Shown: positions 29,881 through 38,691 of the stretch, in pieces
How positions within the stretch are numbered: position 1 is the first letter of the stretch
Layout: each line of letters opens with the position of its first letter
Source: Micrococcales bacterium 73-13
GTDB taxonomy: Bacteria; Actinomycetota; Actinomycetes; Actinomycetales; Microbacteriaceae
Reading direction: 5' to 3'
DNA: 64,000 nucleotides
NCBI GenBank assembly: GCA_001898855.1
Contig: MKVN01000023.1
Coordinates: 21,048-85,047 of the forward strand
Notes under the pieces: model-generated
Databases searched by the model: none
Told to the model about the DNA's origin: nothing
What the model saw: only the letters and a program-made list of their open reading frames with translations
Position numbers and translations under genes: made by a program

Positions 29881-31947
29881 TCAGCGCGCCGCGCGGCGGT
29901 CGAGCTCCGTGAGCAGGAACCCCAGGACGAGCTCCCAGAGCTCGTCCTGCCGCCGCGTCGACCGGCCGGGACCGTGGCCGCCCTCGGCGTCGACGGAGAG
30001 CAGCACCGGGCGGCCACCGGGCTCGGCCGCGGCGAGCAGCGCGTCGACGAACGCGTAGGAGTGCAGCGGCTCGACGCGGGTGTCGTGCGCGCCGGTGGTC
30101 ACGATCACGGCCGGCCGCCGCGGGTCGGGCGCGACGGCCTGCAGCGGCGACTCCCGGCGCAGCCACCGCGCGTCGGCCGGCGAGTCGGGGTCGCCGTAGT
30201 CGCTCATCCAGAGCCGCGCGATCGAGTGCCGGTGGTAGTGCAGCAGGTCCGTGATCGGGACCGCGGCGTAGGCGGCGGCGCACAGCTCGGGATGCCGGAC
30301 GATCGTCTGCGCCACGAGCAGCCCGCCGTTCGAGCTGCCCCAGATCGCGAGCCGGTCGCGCTCGGCGAGCCCGCGCTCGACGAGCGCCGCGGCGACGTCG
30401 GCGAAGTCCTGCACCACCCGGGCCCGACCGGGGCCGATCGCGCTGCGGTGCCACTCGTCGCCGCGCTCCCGACCGCCCCGGATGCCGGCGATGACGTAGC
30501 GGCCGCCGAGCGCGGCCCAGGCCGCCGCGACCGGCTGGTAGGCCGTCGACGGGGAGAGTCCGAAGCCGCCGTAGCCGAAGAGGAGCGTCGGCGGCGGCGT
30601 CGAGGCGTCGAGGTCCGTCGCCTCGACGACGAGGACCGGGATCCGCGCGCCGTCGCTCGCGCGCACCTCGTCCCGACGCACGGTCAGGCCAGGAGGCCCG
30701 GCCGAGTACCGGTCGAGCACGACCGGCGCGCCGAGCCCCGGCCGCCAGGCGGCGAGCAGCGGCGGCTCGGTCGGCGAGGACAGCGCGAACAGCGCCTCGC
30801 CCCGCGCGGTCCGCGCGACGACCCGGTCCCGGAGCGTCGACTGGCCCGGGGTCATCACCGCGTACGGCAGGTCGGCGCCGGGCGGCAGCCCGACCGGGGC
30901 GACGACCCCGTCGGCGTCGAGGAACGCGAGTCGGCTGCCGAGGCCTCCCTCGCCGATCAGGAGCACGCCGTCCCCGAGGGGCAGCGCGCGCTCGATCACG
31001 AGGTCCTCCGCGACCGCGGGGCGCTCGAGGTCCCAGTCCTCGACGCCGCCGTCCGCGACGCCCGACCGGTCGAGCTCGATCCGGACCAGCTCCCCGCGCG
31101 GGTCCCGCGCGCTCGAGGCCCCGAGCAGCCGATCCGGGCCGTCGAAGCCGAGGCGGGTGCGTCCCGCCCGCCCCTCGACGAGGACGCGCGCCGGCCCGCC
31201 GTCGACGGGGAGCAGGAGCACGTCGGTGCGGTCCCAGCCGATCGAGACGTGGACGAGGGCCAGCGCGCCGTCCGGCGAGAGCGCGACGTCCGGCCAGTCG
31301 GTGGAGTCCGGGGCGGTCGACCAGAGCTCGGCGTCCGCCGACTGCGGCTCGCCGATCCGGTGCCGGAGGATCGATCGTCCGTAGTCGCGGCCTCCCGGGT
31401 AGCCGCAGTACAGGAAGCCGGAGCCGTCGGGCAGCCAGGCGATGCTCGCATGCCGGAGGCCGTCGAGCCGGTCGTCGAGCCGGTCGCCGGAGGCGGTGTC
31501 GAAGATCCAGGCGATCGACCGCTCCTCGCCGGAGCGGCTGAGTCCGACGAGCACCAGTGTCCCGTCCGGGCTCGGGCTGAACCAGTCGATCGCGGCGGTG
31601 CCGTCGTCGAGGACCGCCGCGGGGTCGACGAGCGCGCGCGGCCCGTCCTCGACCGCGGGCCCGACGTCTTCGGCGAGCCGTCGCACCACGAGCGCGCTGC
31701 GGCCGTCGCCCGGCGCGGTGTCCACGCTGAAGACGAGCCGCCCGCCGATCGCCGGGGCGCCGACCGCGCCCCGGCCGGACGCCTCGCGCAGCGCCGCGCC
31801 GGCGACTGCGGCATGCGCCGCGAAGCCGGGATCCGAGCGGTAGTCGGCGAGCTCGCGCTCCCGCTCCGCGAGCCAGGCGGACAGCCGCGGATCGTCGTCG
31901 GCGACGCCGGAGGCCATGCGCGACGGCAACCAGGCGGATCGGGGCAT
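29881..31947 (-). CDS. prolyl-oligopeptidase-family serine peptidase (S9)
   Basis: 688 residues, close to the usual length for prolyl oligopeptidase. A seven-bladed propeller-like N-terminal region (repeated DGSGFLYC-, SPDGALALV-type strands) precedes the alpha/beta hydrolase domain. The catalytic Ser lies in GSSNGG near residue 537, the Asp in TGAHDTRV and the His in EGGHGPG. No signal peptide is seen, so it is cytoplasmic. It is divergent from the SnoaL/oxidoreductase operon, and the intervening region has copy 2 of the shared element. It probably cleaves a short peptide or an amide-linked substrate. Confidence 0.92.
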   Translation of the reverse strand: MPRSAWLPSRMASGVADDDPRLSAWLAERERELADYRSDPGFAAHAAVAGAALREASGRGAVGAPAIGGRLVFSVDTAPGDGRSALVVRRLAEDVGPAVEDGPRALVDPAAVLDDGTAAIDWFSPSPDGTLVLVGLSRSGEERSIAWIFDTASGDRLDDRLDGLRHASIAWLPDGSGFLYCGYPGGRDYGRSILRHRIGEPQSADAELWSTAPDSTDWPDVALSPDGALALVHVSIGWDRTDVLLLPVDGGPARVLVEGRAGRTRLGFDGPDRLLGASSARDPRGELVRIELDRSGVADGGVEDWDLERPAVAEDLVIERALPLGDGVLLIGEGGLGSRLAFLDADGVVAPVGLPPGADLPYAVMTPGQSTLRDRVVARTARGEALFALSSPTEPPLLAAWRPGLGAPVVLDRYSAGPPGLTVRRDEVRASDGARIPVLVVEATDLDASTPPPTLLFGYGGFGLSPSTAYQPVAAAWAALGGRYVIAGIRGGRERGDEWHRSAIGPGRARVVQDFADVAAALVERGLAERDRLAIWGSSNGGLLVAQTIVRHPELCAAAYAAVPITDLLHYHRHSIARLWMSDYGDPDSPADARWLRRESPLQAVAPDPRRPAVIVTTGAHDTRVEPLHSYAFVDALLAAAEPGGRPVLLSVDAEGGHGPGRSTRRQDELWELVLGFLLTELDRRAAR

Positions 31948-32020
31948 GCGACCGCGTCCTTCCTGCCGCGCGCTCCGATCCTAGGGCGCCGGCGGTGCGG
32001 CGGTCGTCCAGTGCCGACGT

Positions 32021-32061
32021 ATAAATTCTGCTTATCGTCGCGATCAGCAACCTGCCCTTGT
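32021..32061. promoter_or_regulatory. shared three-box element, copy 2 (S9 peptidase / SnoaL operon)
   Basis: ATAA (32021-32024), TTAT (32032-32035) and ATCA (32043-32046) keep the 11-bp phasing, and CTTGT follows at 32057-32061, exactly 36 bases from the first base. From 32049 the sequence AACCTGCCCTTGTCC matches copy 1 at 13 of 15 positions. No start codon overlaps this copy, so the conservation is not explained by a start or a -10. Confidence 0.65.
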
Positions 32062-32160
32062 CCTCGATCGGGCCGCGAGGGAGTCTTGAGATCGCGCAAC
32101 TCCCGCGAAGACGGCACTCGTGCCGGGCGGGAGTCGATTCATGGGAAGGGCTGCTACGAG

Positions 32161-32535
32161 GTGTTCGACGTGTCGACGCATGAGCGTGATGTGGAGCGAC
32201 TGATCCTGAGCGCGGGCTACGTCCTCGACTCCCACGAGTACGAGCGGATGGGCGAGGTGTTCGCGGAGGAGATCGACTTCGCGAACCCGGGGCGGCTCGA
32301 GGCGCAGGGGCTCGCGGCGCTGATCGCCGCGTTCCAGGCGATCCCCGACCCGGCGCGCAGCCATCACACCACGAACGTGGTCGTCCGGATGATCGACGAG
32401 GACGAGGCCGAGGTGCGCAGCAAGGCGCTCACCATCCGGGCCGACGGCGCGGTCGCCCCGGCCGAGTACACGGACCTGGTCCGCCGCACGGACGCCGGCT
32501 GGCGGGTGGCCCGTCGCCGCATCCGCCCCCTCTGA
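32161..32535 (+). CDS. SnoaL-like / NTF2-fold protein
   Basis: 124 residues. STHERDVERLILSAGYVLDSHEYERMGEVFAEEIDFANPG is the typical opening of SnoaL_4-type proteins, which include ring-hydroxylating dioxygenase small subunits, limonene-epoxide hydrolase relatives and ketosteroid isomerases. His residues at RSHHTTNVV are in the usual pocket position. The GTG start at 32161 is the best choice, with a GGGAAGGG about 10 bases upstream; a GTG at 32170 is possible. It leads a five-gene run and lies 12 bases before the oxidoreductase gene. Confidence 0.8.
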   Translation: MFDVSTHERDVERLILSAGYVLDSHEYERMGEVFAEEIDFANPGRLEAQGLAALIAAFQAIPDPARSHHTTNVVVRMIDEDEAEVRSKALTIRADGAVAPAEYTDLVRRTDAGWRVARRRIRPL

Positions 32536-32547
32536 GCGGGTGACGCC

Positions 32548-34143
32548 ATGACCGAGCAGTTCGACGCCATCGTCGTCGGCGGAGGCCACTCGGGCCTCGT
32601 CGGCGCGTTCTACCTCGCCCGCGCCGGGTGGCGGGTGCTGCTGCTCGAGGCCAGGGAGCAGGTCGGCGGCTGCTGCGTGACCGAGGAGGTCGTCCCCGGC
32701 TACCGGTGCAGCTCGGTCGCGAACTCGAGCCACAGCCTCGACCCCCGGATCATCTCCGACATGCGGCTGACCGAGCACGGTCTGAGGTACACCTCGCCCG
32801 AGCTCGGCTCGCTGACGCTGTTCAACGACGGCCGGGCCTTCGTCCCCTGGCCGGACCGGGCGCGCCGCCGGGCCGAGGTCGAGCGCTTCGCCGACGGCCC
32901 CGAGGACGTCGAGGGCTTCTTCGCGGTGATCGAGCGCACCCGCCGGGTATCGGAGCGGATGGACATCTCGTTCTACGACGACCCGCCGTCGCTCGCCGAG
33001 GTCGCCGCGCGGTTCCGGACCCCGGAGGAGATCGCCGACCTCAACGCGTTCCTGTTCGGCAGCGTCGCCGACCTGCTCTCGGAGCACCTGCGCTCGCCGG
33101 AGCTCAAGGCGTTCTTCGCGGCGACCGCGGTCGCGACCAACCTGGTCGGCCCGCACACGCCCGGCGGCGCGTACCTGCTGCTGCAGCGCCCGCTCTGGGA
33201 GGAGTCGATGGCCGCGGTCGGCACCGACGACCGCAACGACCTGATGATGCGCAACGCCGCGCCGCTCGGCGGGATCGGCTCGGTGACGACGGCGATGGCC
33301 GCCTCGATCCGCTCGCTCGGCGCCCGCATCGAGACCGGCGCCCGGGTGGAGCGGATCCTGGTCGACGACGCCGGCTCGGTCGCCGGGGTGCGGCTGACCG
33401 ACGGCCGAGAGTTCCGCGCCGGCACCGTGCTCTCCAACGTCGACCCGAAGCTCACCTTCACCCGGCTGCTCGAGCCGGGCGCGCTGCCGGCCGAGTTCCT
33501 CGCCCGCGCCCGCGCCATCAAGATGGACGGCACCTCGGCGAAGGTGCACATCGCCATGAAGGGCACGCCGCGCTTCGCGGCCGCGACCTCGGACGAGGAG
33601 AACGCGCTCTTCCTCCCGACCAACTTCCGCATCGCCTCCTCGATCGAGACGCTGCACGAGGCCTACAACGAGGCGCTCATGGGCCGCTGGTCCCGGAGGG
33701 TCACGGTCACCGGGATCATGGACTCGGCGATCGACCCGGACATGGCGCCCCCGGGCCACCACATCATGAGCCTCAGCGTGCGCGGCGTGCCCTACCACCT
33801 CGCCGAGGGCGACTGGGACTCGCAGCGCGACGCGCTCGGCCAGGCCGTGCTGGAGACGGTGAGCTTCCACATCCCGAACCTCCCCGACATCCTCGACCAG
33901 GTGCACGTCTACACGCCGCTCGACCTGGAGCGCGAGTTCGGGCTGCTGGAGGGCAGCGGCTCGCACGGCGACATCATGCCCGGCCGGATCTTCGACGCCC
34001 GCCCGCTGCCCGGCGCCGCCGACTACCGCACCCCGGTCGGCGGGCTGTACCTGTGCGGCGTCGGCACCTGGCCGGCGAACTTCATGAGCGGGGTGACCGG
34101 CTACAACGCGAGCCAGCGGATGCTCGCGGACCGCCCGGCCTGA
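32548..34143 (+). CDS. FAD-dependent oxidoreductase of the phytoene-desaturase/PYROXD2 group
   Basis: 531 residues. The N-terminal FAD-binding GxGxxG region is IVVGGGHSGLVGAFYLARAGW, followed by EAREQVGGCC. The C-terminal FAD motif is LYLCGVGTWP then SGVTGYNASQRML. The overall pattern is that of NAD(P)/FAD proteins related to CrtI and PYROXD2, not of a carotenoid gene, since no crt genes are near. I infer oxidation or desaturation of a small substrate of this catabolic block. It is cytoplasmic and has no signal peptide. Confidence 0.88.
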   Translation: MTEQFDAIVVGGGHSGLVGAFYLARAGWRVLLLEAREQVGGCCVTEEVVPGYRCSSVANSSHSLDPRIISDMRLTEHGLRYTSPELGSLTLFNDGRAFVPWPDRARRRAEVERFADGPEDVEGFFAVIERTRRVSERMDISFYDDPPSLAEVAARFRTPEEIADLNAFLFGSVADLLSEHLRSPELKAFFAATAVATNLVGPHTPGGAYLLLQRPLWEESMAAVGTDDRNDLMMRNAAPLGGIGSVTTAMAASIRSLGARIETGARVERILVDDAGSVAGVRLTDGREFRAGTVLSNVDPKLTFTRLLEPGALPAEFLARARAIKMDGTSAKVHIAMKGTPRFAAATSDEENALFLPTNFRIASSIETLHEAYNEALMGRWSRRVTVTGIMDSAIDPDMAPPGHHIMSLSVRGVPYHLAEGDWDSQRDALGQAVLETVSFHIPNLPDILDQVHVYTPLDLEREFGLLEGSGSHGDIMPGRIFDARPLPGAADYRTPVGGLYLCGVGTWPANFMSGVTGYNASQRMLADRPA

Positions 34144-34165
34144 GCCGGCATCGAGAGGAGCACGC

Positions 34166-34546
34166 ATGCTGCACATCGGACGCGGACGGCGAGACGGCGC
34201 GCCCTCGGGGCTGCGCAGCGCCACGACGACCGGCCAGGTGTGGTCGGACATCCTGCTCGACTCCGGCGGCGCGCGGGCGAACCAGATGTTCTTCCCCGCC
34301 GGCGGCCGCACCCACTGGCACACCCACCCCGGCGGCCAGATGCTCTACACGATCGCGGGCGAGGGCTGGATCCAGGAGCGCGGCGGCGAGCGGGTGACGC
34401 TCCACCCCGGCGACGTGGTGTGGACCGATCCCGGCGTCGAGCACTGGCACGGCGCGACCGACACGAACCTGCTCGTGCAGCTCGTGCTGCACTTCGGCGA
34501 CGTCGAGTGGACCGGGCCGGTCGCCGACGAGGACTACGCGCCGTGA
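34166..34546 (+). CDS. single-domain cupin protein
   Basis: 126 residues with a complete cupin fold. Motif 1 is GGRTHWHTHPGGQMLYTIAGEG and motif 2 PGDVVWTDPGVEHWHGA, giving three His ligands for a metal; the usual motif-1 Glu is replaced by Gln (GGQM). The family includes TehB-like and carboxymuconolactone-decarboxylase-associated cupins. It could be an isomerase, a decarboxylase or a sensor. It starts 22 bases after the oxidoreductase and overlaps the aldehyde dehydrogenase start. Confidence 0.88.
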   Translation: MLHIGRGRRDGAPSGLRSATTTGQVWSDILLDSGGARANQMFFPAGGRTHWHTHPGGQMLYTIAGEGWIQERGGERVTLHPGDVVWTDPGVEHWHGATDTNLLVQLVLHFGDVEWTGPVADEDYAP

Positions 34547-36012
34547 CCCGAGAGCCGCTGCTCGGCGTCCCCGGCCTGCGGCCGGAGCTGCTGCTGGACG
34601 GCGCCTGGCGCGCGGCCGCCGCGACCTTCGCGGTCGGGAACCCGGCGACCGGCGAGCGCATCGCCGACGTCGCCGACGCCGGGCTCGCCGAGGTCGACCT
34701 CGCGGTCGCCGCCGCGGCCGCCGCGCTGCCCGGCTGGGCCGCGACGCCGGGCTGGCAGCGCTACCGCGTCCTCGCCGACGGCGCCCGGCTGCTCGCCGAG
34801 CGCGTCGAGGCGATCGCCAGGGTCATGTCGCTGGAGACGGGCAAGCCGATCGCCGAGTCCGTCGGCGAGATGCGGAACACGGTGCGCTTCCTCGAGTGGT
34901 ACAGCCACGAGGCCGCGCGGCTGCCCGGCGAGTACTGGCCGGGCGTCGCGCCCGGCCGCGACGCCTACGTCGTCAAGGAGCCGGTCGGCGTCGTCGCGGC
35001 GATCACGCCGTGGAACTTCCCGGGCTTCATGGTCGCCTGCAAGGTCGGCGCGGCGCTCGCCGCCGGCTGCGCGGTCGTCCTGAAGCCCGCCGAGCAGACC
35101 CCGCTCACGGCGCTCGCCATCGCCGCCGCGCTGCACGACGCCGGGCTCCCGGCCGGCGTGCTCGGCGTCCTCACGACGAGCGACCCGGCGACGGTCGGCA
35201 CCGCGCTCGTCACGCATCCGGATGTCGCCTGCGTGACGTTCACCGGCTCCACCGCCGTCGGCGAGCGCCTGCTCGCGCTCGCGGCGCCGGCGATCAAGCG
35301 CGTGCTGCTCGAGCTCGGCGGGAACGCCCCGGTCGTCGTGCTCGACGACGCCGTGCTCGACGACGCCGTCGCGCAGGTGGTCCGGGCGCGCTACCTCAAC
35401 GCCGGCCAGGCGTGCGTCGCCGCGAACCGGGTGTACGTGCAGCGCGGCATCGCCGAGGCGTTCACCGAGCGCTTCGTCGCGGCGGTCCGGGCGCTGCGGC
35501 CGGGGGACCCGTTCGAGGCGGGGACCGATCTCGGCCCGCTCATCGAGCTCGCGGCGGTCGAGCGCCTGGAGCGGCAGGTGGCGACCGCGACCGAGCAGGG
35601 CGCGCGGCTCGCGACCGGCGGCGCGCGGCTCGGGGAGAACGCCGTGAGCGCCTGGCTGGAGCCGGCCGTGCTCGTCGCGGAGGGCCGGGCCCAGCCCGCC
35701 GTGCTCGCGGAGGAGTTCTTCGGCCCGGTCGCCTCGGTCGTGGTGTTCGACACCGAGGACGAGGGCGTCGCGCTCGCGAACGACACCCGCTACGGCCTCG
35801 CCGCGTACGTCTTCGCGGGGACGGCGGACCGCGGCCTCGCCGTCGCGCGGCGGATCCGCAGCGGATCCGTCGGCGTCAACGGCGCGCTCGTCAGCGAGCC
35901 GGCGCTGCCCTTCGGCGGGATGGGCGAGAGCGGCCTCGGCCGGGAGCGCGGCCGCGCCGGCATCGAGGAGTTCCTAGAGACGAAGACGATCCAGGTCGCC
36001 GCCCGCGGCTGA
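34543..36012 (+). CDS. NAD(P)-dependent aldehyde dehydrogenase
   Basis: 489 residues, the standard aldehyde/succinate-semialdehyde dehydrogenase length. ITPWNFPGFM (cofactor site), VLKPAEQTP, FTGSTAVGERL, LELGGNAPVVV (catalytic Glu) and NAGQACVAANRVYVQ with the nucleophile Cys291 are all intact. It resembles the GabD/SSADH branch. The GTG start at 34543 overlaps the cupin stop (GTGA), so it is translated with it. In this block it likely oxidises an aldehyde released from an amine. Confidence 0.95.
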   Translation: MTREPLLGVPGLRPELLLDGAWRAAAATFAVGNPATGERIADVADAGLAEVDLAVAAAAAALPGWAATPGWQRYRVLADGARLLAERVEAIARVMSLETGKPIAESVGEMRNTVRFLEWYSHEAARLPGEYWPGVAPGRDAYVVKEPVGVVAAITPWNFPGFMVACKVGAALAAGCAVVLKPAEQTPLTALAIAAALHDAGLPAGVLGVLTTSDPATVGTALVTHPDVACVTFTGSTAVGERLLALAAPAIKRVLLELGGNAPVVVLDDAVLDDAVAQVVRARYLNAGQACVAANRVYVQRGIAEAFTERFVAAVRALRPGDPFEAGTDLGPLIELAAVERLERQVATATEQGARLATGGARLGENAVSAWLEPAVLVAEGRAQPAVLAEEFFGPVASVVVFDTEDEGVALANDTRYGLAAYVFAGTADRGLAVARRIRSGSVGVNGALVSEPALPFGGMGESGLGRERGRAGIEEFLETKTIQVAARG

Positions 36013-36046
36013 CCGACCGAACCAGAGAAAGGGCGGGCCCTCCGAC

Positions 36047-37660
36047 ATGGCCTCCGAACTGTGCATCGTCGATGCGCGCATCCTCACCATGAACTCCGCC
36101 GACGAGGTCGCCGAGGCGATGCGCGTCGTCGACGGCGGGATCGTCCAGGTCGGCACCACGGCAGAGGTGCTCGCGGCGAAGGGCGCCGGCGCCGAGGTCG
36201 TCGAGCTGGCCGGCGCGACCGTCATCCCGGGCCTCATCGACGCCCACTCGCACATCGAGATGCTCGCCTACGCCTGGGAGATCGCGGTCGACGTCCGCTC
36301 GCCCGGCATCGCCTCGATCGAGCAGCTGGTCTCGGTCATGGCGCAGGCGGCGCAGGACGTCCCGGCCGGCCGCTGGATCATGGGCCACGGGCAGCACTTC
36401 CAGGACGTGATGCTCGCCGAGGGGCGGTACCCGGACCGCCACGACCTCGACCGGGTGAGCGCCGAGCACCCCGTGTTCTACCGGTCGAGCTACCACCTGA
36501 ACGTCTTCAACTCGCGCGCGCTCGAGGTGCTCGGCGTCGACCGGGACACGCCGGACGCCCGCGGCGGCCGGATCGAGCGTGACGAGCAGGGCGAGCCGAC
36601 CGGCCGCACCTACGACATGTTCGACCCGCTCGGCGGCCCGCAGGCGCCGGTGCCGGAGCTCGCCGACGCGATCGCACGGGTGCAGCAGCGCTACCTCGCG
36701 GTCGGCGTCACCGCGCTCGGCGAGATCTCGCTGCGCAGCCACGGCTTCGAGGCGATGCTCGCGCTCGCCGCGCGCGACGACTTCCGGCTGCGCGCGACCC
36801 TGTACGCGACCTCGCCGAGCGTGGTGGACGCGGAGGCCGTCCGCTCCGGGGGGCTGCGCGCCCGCTTCGCCGGGCTCGACGAGTCCCGGCTGCGGCTCGG
36901 CGGCGTCAAGCTGTTCCTCGACGGCGGCCTCACCTCGAACGCGGCCGCGCTCAGCTTCGACTACCCCTCGCTGCCGGGCTACCGGGGCGAGCTCGCCTAC
37001 ACCGACGAGGAGATCGCCGAGCTCGTCCGGCTCGTCGACGAGGCCGACCTGCAGCTCTCCGCGCACGCGATCGGCGACCGCGCGCTCGACCAGGTGCTCG
37101 CCGCGCTCGACCGGCTGCCCGCCGAGAGCCGTCGCCGCCGGCACCGCATCGAGCACGCCGGCAACATCTGGATGACCCCGGAGCGGATCGCGAAGCTCGT
37201 CGAGCTCGGCGCCGTCCCGGTGCCGCAGCCGGCGTTCATCCTCACCACCGCGCTCGGCTACCGGCGCAACCTCGGCGAGGTCGTCGGGACGCTGATGCCG
37301 TTCCGCACGCTGCTCGACGCGGGCCTGTCGCTGCCGGGCAACTCCGACGCGATCGGCATCACCGCGGACCAGCACGACCCGTTCCCCGCGATCCAGGCGT
37401 CGGTGACCCGGATGACGCACGCCGGGGAGCCGGTCGACCCCGCGGAGGCGATCACGGTGGTCGAGTCGCTCGGGATGTACACCAGGGACGCGGCGTTCGC
37501 GATCGGCCGGGAGACGGAGATCGGCTCGCTGGAGCCCGGCAAGCGCGCCGACTTCGCGGTGCTCGACGAGGATCTGCTCGCGATCGACCCGGCCGCGATC
37601 GGCGCGGTCCGCCCGCGCTCGACCTGGATCGACGGGACGCGGGTGTTCAGCCGGGACTGA
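36047..37660 (+). CDS. YtcJ-type metal-dependent amidohydrolase
   Basis: 537 residues of the amidohydrolase-3 family. The metal-binding HxH is in GLIDAHSHIEM near residue 67, a metal-ligand His in LSAHAIGDRALDQ, another in HRIEHAGNIW, and the metal Asp in LPGNSDAIG. It ends with GSLEPGKRADFAVLDEDLL, the usual family C-terminus. These enzymes hydrolyse amides, formamides or cyclic amides; the substrate here is unknown. It begins 34 bases after the aldehyde dehydrogenase stop and its 3' end overlaps lysR2 by 14 bases. Confidence 0.92.
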   Translation: MASELCIVDARILTMNSADEVAEAMRVVDGGIVQVGTTAEVLAAKGAGAEVVELAGATVIPGLIDAHSHIEMLAYAWEIAVDVRSPGIASIEQLVSVMAQAAQDVPAGRWIMGHGQHFQDVMLAEGRYPDRHDLDRVSAEHPVFYRSSYHLNVFNSRALEVLGVDRDTPDARGGRIERDEQGEPTGRTYDMFDPLGGPQAPVPELADAIARVQQRYLAVGVTALGEISLRSHGFEAMLALAARDDFRLRATLYATSPSVVDAEAVRSGGLRARFAGLDESRLRLGGVKLFLDGGLTSNAAALSFDYPSLPGYRGELAYTDEEIAELVRLVDEADLQLSAHAIGDRALDQVLAALDRLPAESRRRRHRIEHAGNIWMTPERIAKLVELGAVPVPQPAFILTTALGYRRNLGEVVGTLMPFRTLLDAGLSLPGNSDAIGITADQHDPFPAIQASVTRMTHAGEPVDPAEAITVVESLGMYTRDAAFAIGRETEIGSLEPGKRADFAVLDEDLLAIDPAAIGAVRPRSTWIDGTRVFSRD

Positions 37661-38621
37661 GCCCGAGCCGCTGCTCGCCGACGACCGCGCCGATCGCGGC
37701 GAGCGCCGCCGCGACGGCCGGGACGCGCTCCGCGTCCGGCCCGGTCACCGCGTGCACGGTGCGCGGCGAGGCGGGCGAGGTCGGTCGCAGCTCGACGCCG
37801 GCGGGGATCCCGATGCCGGCGACCGCGAGCGCGGGCAGCAGCCCGACGCCGAGGCCCGCGCGCACCATGCCGAGGACGGCGATGACGTTGTCCGTCTCGC
37901 GCCGGATCCGCGGCACGTAGCCGGCGGCGCGGCACACCTCGAGCAGGTGCCCGCGGCAGCGCGGGCAGCCGGCGATCCAGTCCTCGTCCGCGAGCTCGGC
38001 GAGCGGGGCGCCGTCGCCCGCCGCGGCCGGATGCCCCTCCGGCAGCGCCGCGTAGACCGGCTCCGTGAAGAGCACCCGGTCGCGGAAGCCGCGCACCGAG
38101 GCCCGGTGCGGGTCGCCGGGATCCTCGTCGTAGGAGAACGTGACGGCGAGGTCGACGAGGCCGTCCGCGAGCATGCGCAGCGCCTCGGGCGGCTCCTCCT
38201 CGATGAAGGAGACGTCGATGCGGGGATGCCGCTCCCGCATGTGCGCGAGGATCGCCGGCACCAGCGCCGATGAGGCCGACGGGAACGCCGCGACGCGGAC
38301 GTGGCCGGTGACGCCGCCCGCGAGGTCGGCGAGGGAGGCGAAGGCGTCGGCGAGCTCCGCGTGCACGACGCGCGCCCGCGAGGCGAGCAGCGCGCCGGCC
38401 TCGGTGAGCCGGATGCCCCGACCGGCGCGGGCGACGAGCGCGACGCCGAGGGCCGACTCGACGCGTCGCAGCTGCTGGCTCACGTTCGGCTGCGAGACTC
38501 CGAGCCGTCGGGCGGCGGCCGAGATGGAGCCGGCCTCCTGGATCGCGTGGGCGAGCACGAGCGCGCGCAGCTCGAACTCCCAGTCGAGATCGGGCAGCGG
38601 CGGCGGGGCCGGCATCTCCAT
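37647..38621 (-). CDS. LysR-family regulator 2 of the catabolic block
   Basis: 324 residues. The DNA-binding domain is ALVLAHAIQEAGSISAAARRLGVSQPNVSQQLRRVESALG, and the effector domain mirrors that of LysR 1, including RMLADGLVDLAVTFSYDED, IAGCPRCRGHLLEVCRAAG and VLGMVRAGLGVGLL. The two are paralogues that probably arose by duplication. TAATCT lies 6 bases before the ATG on the minus strand, and both overlap copy 3 of the shared element. It is divergent from the aminotransferase. Confidence 0.92.
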   Translation of the reverse strand: MEMPAPPPLPDLDWEFELRALVLAHAIQEAGSISAAARRLGVSQPNVSQQLRRVESALGVALVARAGRGIRLTEAGALLASRARVVHAELADAFASLADLAGGVTGHVRVAAFPSASSALVPAILAHMRERHPRIDVSFIEEEPPEALRMLADGLVDLAVTFSYDEDPGDPHRASVRGFRDRVLFTEPVYAALPEGHPAAAGDGAPLAELADEDWIAGCPRCRGHLLEVCRAAGYVPRIRRETDNVIAVLGMVRAGLGVGLLPALAVAGIGIPAGVELRPTSPASPRTVHAVTGPDAERVPAVAAALAAIGAVVGEQRLGLSPG

Positions 38622-38660
38622 AAACCAAGATTATCAATCGGATAAGACATGTGTTCTTGT
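38620..38660. promoter_or_regulatory. shared three-box element, copy 3 (lysR2 / aminotransferase)
   Basis: ATAA (38620-38623), TTAT (38631-38634) and ATAA (38642-38645) have the same 11-bp phasing, and CTTGT is at 38656-38660, 36 bases from the first base. Boxes 2 and 3 form a perfect TTATC-AATCG-GATAA palindrome at 38631-38645. TTGTGT at 38657-38662 and GATCCT at 38680-38685 could be the -35 and -10 of the aminotransferase gene. Confidence 0.65.
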
Positions 38661-38691
38661 GTGATGGAATCCGGCCGCCGATCCTGGATGC

